DNA of 6,187 bases, from the NCBI GenBank assembly GCA_038249175.1, contig JBBRWP010000189.1, positions 1 to 6,187 on the forward strand, written 5' to 3'. The DNA is from JAEWSN01 sp038249175. Its GTDB lineage: Bacteria > Bacillota > Clostridia > DSM-8532. Numbering within the stretch: the stretch's first letter is position 1; each line of letters begins with the position of its first letter. The notes under the pieces are model-generated. The model saw nothing but the letters and a program-made list of their open reading frames with translations, ran no database searches and was not told the DNA's origin. Of the stretch, positions 4,020-6,187 are shown piece by piece. Made by a program: the position numbers and the translations under genes.

Positions 4020-6187
4020 TTATAAATAAAGCGCTGAGAGGTCGTGGAGGTCTGTAATAATAAGTCTTACCTGTACTTGGTCTCTTGCTTGTACGACGCT
4101 TTCCAATAGGGTGAGCCGGTCATAAAAAGCGTTTAGATGCAGGTTGCCGGATGAACCGCGCAGGCGATGCGTCCACTGTCTAATTTTATCGGCATAGTTG
4201 TCTGCAGTCGGTTTTTCAGCATCGGCATATGGGCTCAGTGGTTGGTTTTTCTGCACCCATGCCAGGAATGCCGCTATATCGGCAAAAAACATGCGAACGA
4301 GTTGAATAGCGTCCCTTCTGGACATGCGAAAATCTTTCATTAAGTATAAAACGGATTCTTCAGCAGGGTGAGATACCGGCCAACCGGTTTCATTTTTCTG
4401 CAAAAACCCAAGTTCCAGAAGGCTGTTATCCAGCCAGATAAACAAATTCTCCATGAGAATGGGCTTTGTGAGGTGGGTATCCACTCCGGCATCGGTGCAT
4501 TTTTGACGGTCTTCGACGCTGATCAACGCTGTCAAAGCAGCAATCAGAGCCTTTTTTGGCGCATGACCATCCGATTTTTGACGGCCCTCCAAAGGTTCTT
4601 TTGATTCATGTCCATTTTTCCCGGATTCAGTCAAGGGCTTTTTATGAAAAGTGTGCCTGCAATTTGTTGTTTGCACCAGCGGCGTGTCAACTTCACGAAG
4701 AGTGTCATCATCAAGCCTTGTTTGTATCAGCTGTTTTTCGATATCACGAATCATTTTCGTTGCGGTTTCTCCATCCATAACAGGCATTTGGCAATCCATA
4801 AAAATAATATCGTAGGGCTGCTGCTGGTACTGTTCCACGGCTTCTAAACCATTCGTGGCTGTATCACAAGAAAGACCATAAACCTTTAGCATGTTTTCCA
4901 AAATATCACGGTTCACCTGATTATCATCCACCAAAAGAATACGGGGATTTGTTTCTTTTTTCGCTTGCGTCGTTTGGGGGCTTGCATCCACTTTTTTTTG
5001 ATGTGGGAATACAGGGTTAAGCACACCCAATGCACCATCCTTTTGCTGTGGTAATACAGGGTTAACACCCAATGCACTATCCATTTGCTGTGGGAATACA
5101 GGGTTAAACACACCCAATGCACCATCCATTTGCTGTGGGAATACAGGGTTAAGCACACCCAATGCACCATCTTTTTGCTGTGGTAATACAGGGTTAACAC
5201 CCAATGCACCATCTTTTTGCTGTGGTAATACATGGCTAAATACACCCAATGCACCATCTGCCGCATGCAAAGTTTTTTGTTCTGTCTTGCGATGCTGGGT
5301 GCTGCCCGTGTCAGCCTCTGTTTCCAGAACAGGATCCGCAATGGCTTGTTCTTTTGCCTCTGGTGTCAACTTGGTTTCCAGAGCATACATTAAGTCAGTA
5401 TAATGAATCGGTTGTGTCAGGTACAGGAACGTATCAGAGTTTCCGGCGCTATGCACAGGGATATCTGCTGTCATTTTTGTCATCCGGATGATGCGTGCGT
5501 GCATCGTTGCGGGCAGTAAAGATAGAATTGTGCTAAACGTGTTTGCATCATCATCCGGTAAGGGGTCATAGAACAATACCGCATGGCAGGGTGGTAGATC
5601 CGAGCCTAGAACAAGAGCTTCTGACGCAGTTTCTGCAAAGTTGCACACATAGGAACCGTTTAATACCGGGTTTGTATCCGAATTCGTTTCTGCGAACGCC
5701 ATCCCTTCTGTGTTATTTGAAAGATGGCCAGCCAGGTATCCACGCAATATATCGCGGTACATGGGGCAAGGCTCAATAATGAGTAATTGACGTTTGGCAG
5801 AGATGTTTTGTTCCCGCATCAAGTCTGGTACCCATTCTGCGTTAAAAGAAGATTGCCTGTTCTGCATTTTGTTTTGTGGAGCATACCATTCTGTGTATTT
5901 GACCTGTGCGGCATCTTCGCCAGATAGTTCCTTTTCGACCGGTTCAAACGGCAGGGTTATTTTGTTTTGTGGTTCAACCCTTCGTGCATATTTGTCCTGT
6001 GCGGTATCTTCGCCAGATGGTTCCTTTTCGGCCGGTTCAAACGGCAGGGTTGTTTTGTTTTGTGGTTCAACCCTTCTTGCATATTTGACCTGTGCGGCAT
6101 CTTCGCCAGACGGTTCCTTTTCAACCGGTTCAAACGGCAGGCTTACGGCAAAGGATGAACCACTGCCCTCTTTGCTGGTCACTGATA
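4020..6187 (-). CDS. Hybrid sensor histidine kinase, C-terminal part, with two receivers and HPt (5' end outside window)
   Basis: The frame is open through the right edge. Its first visible residues, SVTSKEGSGSSFAVSLPFEP, are the last strand of a histidine-kinase ATPase domain, so the sensor, dimerisation and most of the ATPase domain lie upstream. Residues below count from the GTG at 6182. In order they are: three 31-residue repeats (15-107); a degenerate receiver (about 131-270) with EP for the acidic pair, D206 in the phosphoacceptor strand and TQP (Q257) for TKP; a linker with six DGALGV repeats (309-396); a complete receiver (about 413-585) with D419/D420, D463 in MDCQMPVMDG, T551 and K573; and an HPt domain (about 605-720) with phospho-accepting H672 in THRLRGSSGNL. 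The layout implies a BarA/ArcB-type phosphorelay from kinase to receiver to HPt, then to an unlinked regulator. Between D463 and T551 are 88 residues where about 28 are normal. The signal sensed is unknown. Confidence 0.88.
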   Translation of the reverse strand, partial: SVTSKEGSGSSFAVSLPFEPVEKEPSGEDAAQVKYARRVEPQNKTTLPFEPAEKEPSGEDTAQDKYARRVEPQNKITLPFEPVEKELSGEDAAQVKYTEWYAPQNKMQNRQSSFNAEWVPDLMREQNISAKRQLLIIEPCPMYRDILRGYLAGHLSNNTEGMAFAETNSDTNPVLNGSYVCNFAETASEALVLGSDLPPCHAVLFYDPLPDDDANTFSTILSLLPATMHARIIRMTKMTADIPVHSAGNSDTFLYLTQPIHYTDLMYALETKLTPEAKEQAIADPVLETEADTGSTQHRKTEQKTLHAADGALGVFSHVLPQQKDGALGVNPVLPQQKDGALGVLNPVFPQQMDGALGVFNPVFPQQMDSALGVNPVLPQQKDGALGVLNPVFPHQKKVDASPQTTQAKKETNPRILLVDDNQVNRDILENMLKVYGLSCDTATNGLEAVEQYQQQPYDIIFMDCQMPVMDGETATKMIRDIEKQLIQTRLDDDTLREVDTPLVQTTNCRHTFHKKPLTESGKNGHESKEPLEGRQKSDGHAPKKALIAALTALISVEDRQKCTDAGVDTHLTKPILMENLFIWLDNSLLELGFLQKNETGWPVSHPAEESVLYLMKDFRMSRRDAIQLVRMFFADIAAFLAWVQKNQPLSPYADAEKPTADNYADKIRQWTHRLRGSSGNLHLNAFYDRLTLLESVVQARDQVQVRLIITDLHDLSALYL
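4995..5258 (-). repeat. Six-copy 42/45-bp coding repeat in the kinase linker
   Basis: In the kinase reading frame this 264-bp stretch encodes six units of 15, 14, 15, 15, 14 and 15 residues. They follow the pattern D-G-A-L-G-V-(x)-N-P-V-(L/F)-P-Q-Q-(K/M), with the first unit reading FSHV in place of NPV. The 14-residue units lack exactly one codon, so the frame is kept in every copy. Copies are very similar at DNA level (recurring aatacagggttaa and cacccaatgcacca), pointing to recent expansion. The array lies between the degenerate and complete receivers and probably forms a flexible Pro/Gln-containing linker of variable length. Confidence 0.92.
5862..6140 (-). repeat. Three-copy 93-bp coding repeat after the kinase ATPase domain
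   Basis: Three 31-residue units (6140-6048, 6047-5955, 5954-5862) share LPFEP-EKE-SGED-AQ-KYARRVEPQNK. The third is diverged at its end (KYTEWYAPQNKM). The first unit starts with LPFEP, which is the terminal strand of the ATPase domain itself, so the duplication seems to have copied the domain's end together with the linker behind it. The units are acidic and proline-rich and likely form a spacer before the degenerate receiver. Confidence 0.92.

Noticed and set aside
4913..5341. Minus-strand open frame with MVHWV repeats
   Set aside because: It is an out-of-frame reading of the kinase linker repeat. The kinase frame is longer, carries known domains and keeps its frame through every copy.
5543..6158. 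Plus-strand frames with repeated MVPFRPVQTAGLFC-like segments
   Set aside because: They are the complement of the 93-bp kinase repeat, with no start signals.

Overview
The window looks like chromosomal DNA of a low-to-mid GC bacterium, most likely a Bacillota relative. The support is strong AAGGAG-type ribosome binding sites, a two-domain (CTC-type) ribosomal protein L25, an MntA/HepT toxin-antitoxin pair, and a predicted 6S-like RNA directly upstream of the L25 gene. The large hybrid sensor kinase with a C-terminal HPt domain would be less usual in a classical Gram-positive. The lineage is therefore left open and no species is claimed.

Layout. Positions 1-222 hold the 3' end of a plus-strand gene that encodes a lysine-rich tail of octapeptide repeats. 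A minus-strand cyclase/kynurenine-formamidase-like gene (322-843) converges on it and appears to lack most of the usual metal-binding segment. Just upstream of that gene lies a 130-bp AT-rich element with 20-bp inverted ends (911-1040), which looks like a small non-autonomous transposon (MITE). A plus-strand defence or stress cluster follows: an orphan Phd/YefM-type antitoxin (1224-1487), an MntA-type nucleotidyltransferase antitoxin (1599-2045) and a HepT toxin (2302-2721). MntA and HepT genes usually touch or overlap, but here they are 256 bp apart and a nine-copy 12-bp tandem array sits in the gap.

The right half is on the minus strand. In transcription order it contains a hybrid histidine kinase whose 5' end lies outside the window (4020-6187), a promoter-like site (3960-3987), a long inverted repeat (3842-3894), a predicted 6S RNA of about 190 nt (3594-3785) and the L25 gene (2913-3521). 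A very strong bidirectional terminator (2842-2895) separates L25 from the converging hepT.

Two themes stand out. First, four tandem-repeat arrays with different units (24/48, 12, 42/45 and 93 bp) occur within about 6 kb, and three are coding and keep the frame. Second, the putative 6S RNA next to rplY was found only from motif order and nested complementary arms, because no protein-based view would show it. The kinase is also unusual. It has repeats in two linkers, a receiver domain that has lost its acidic pair and lysine, and a functional-looking receiver with an insertion of about 55-60 residues.
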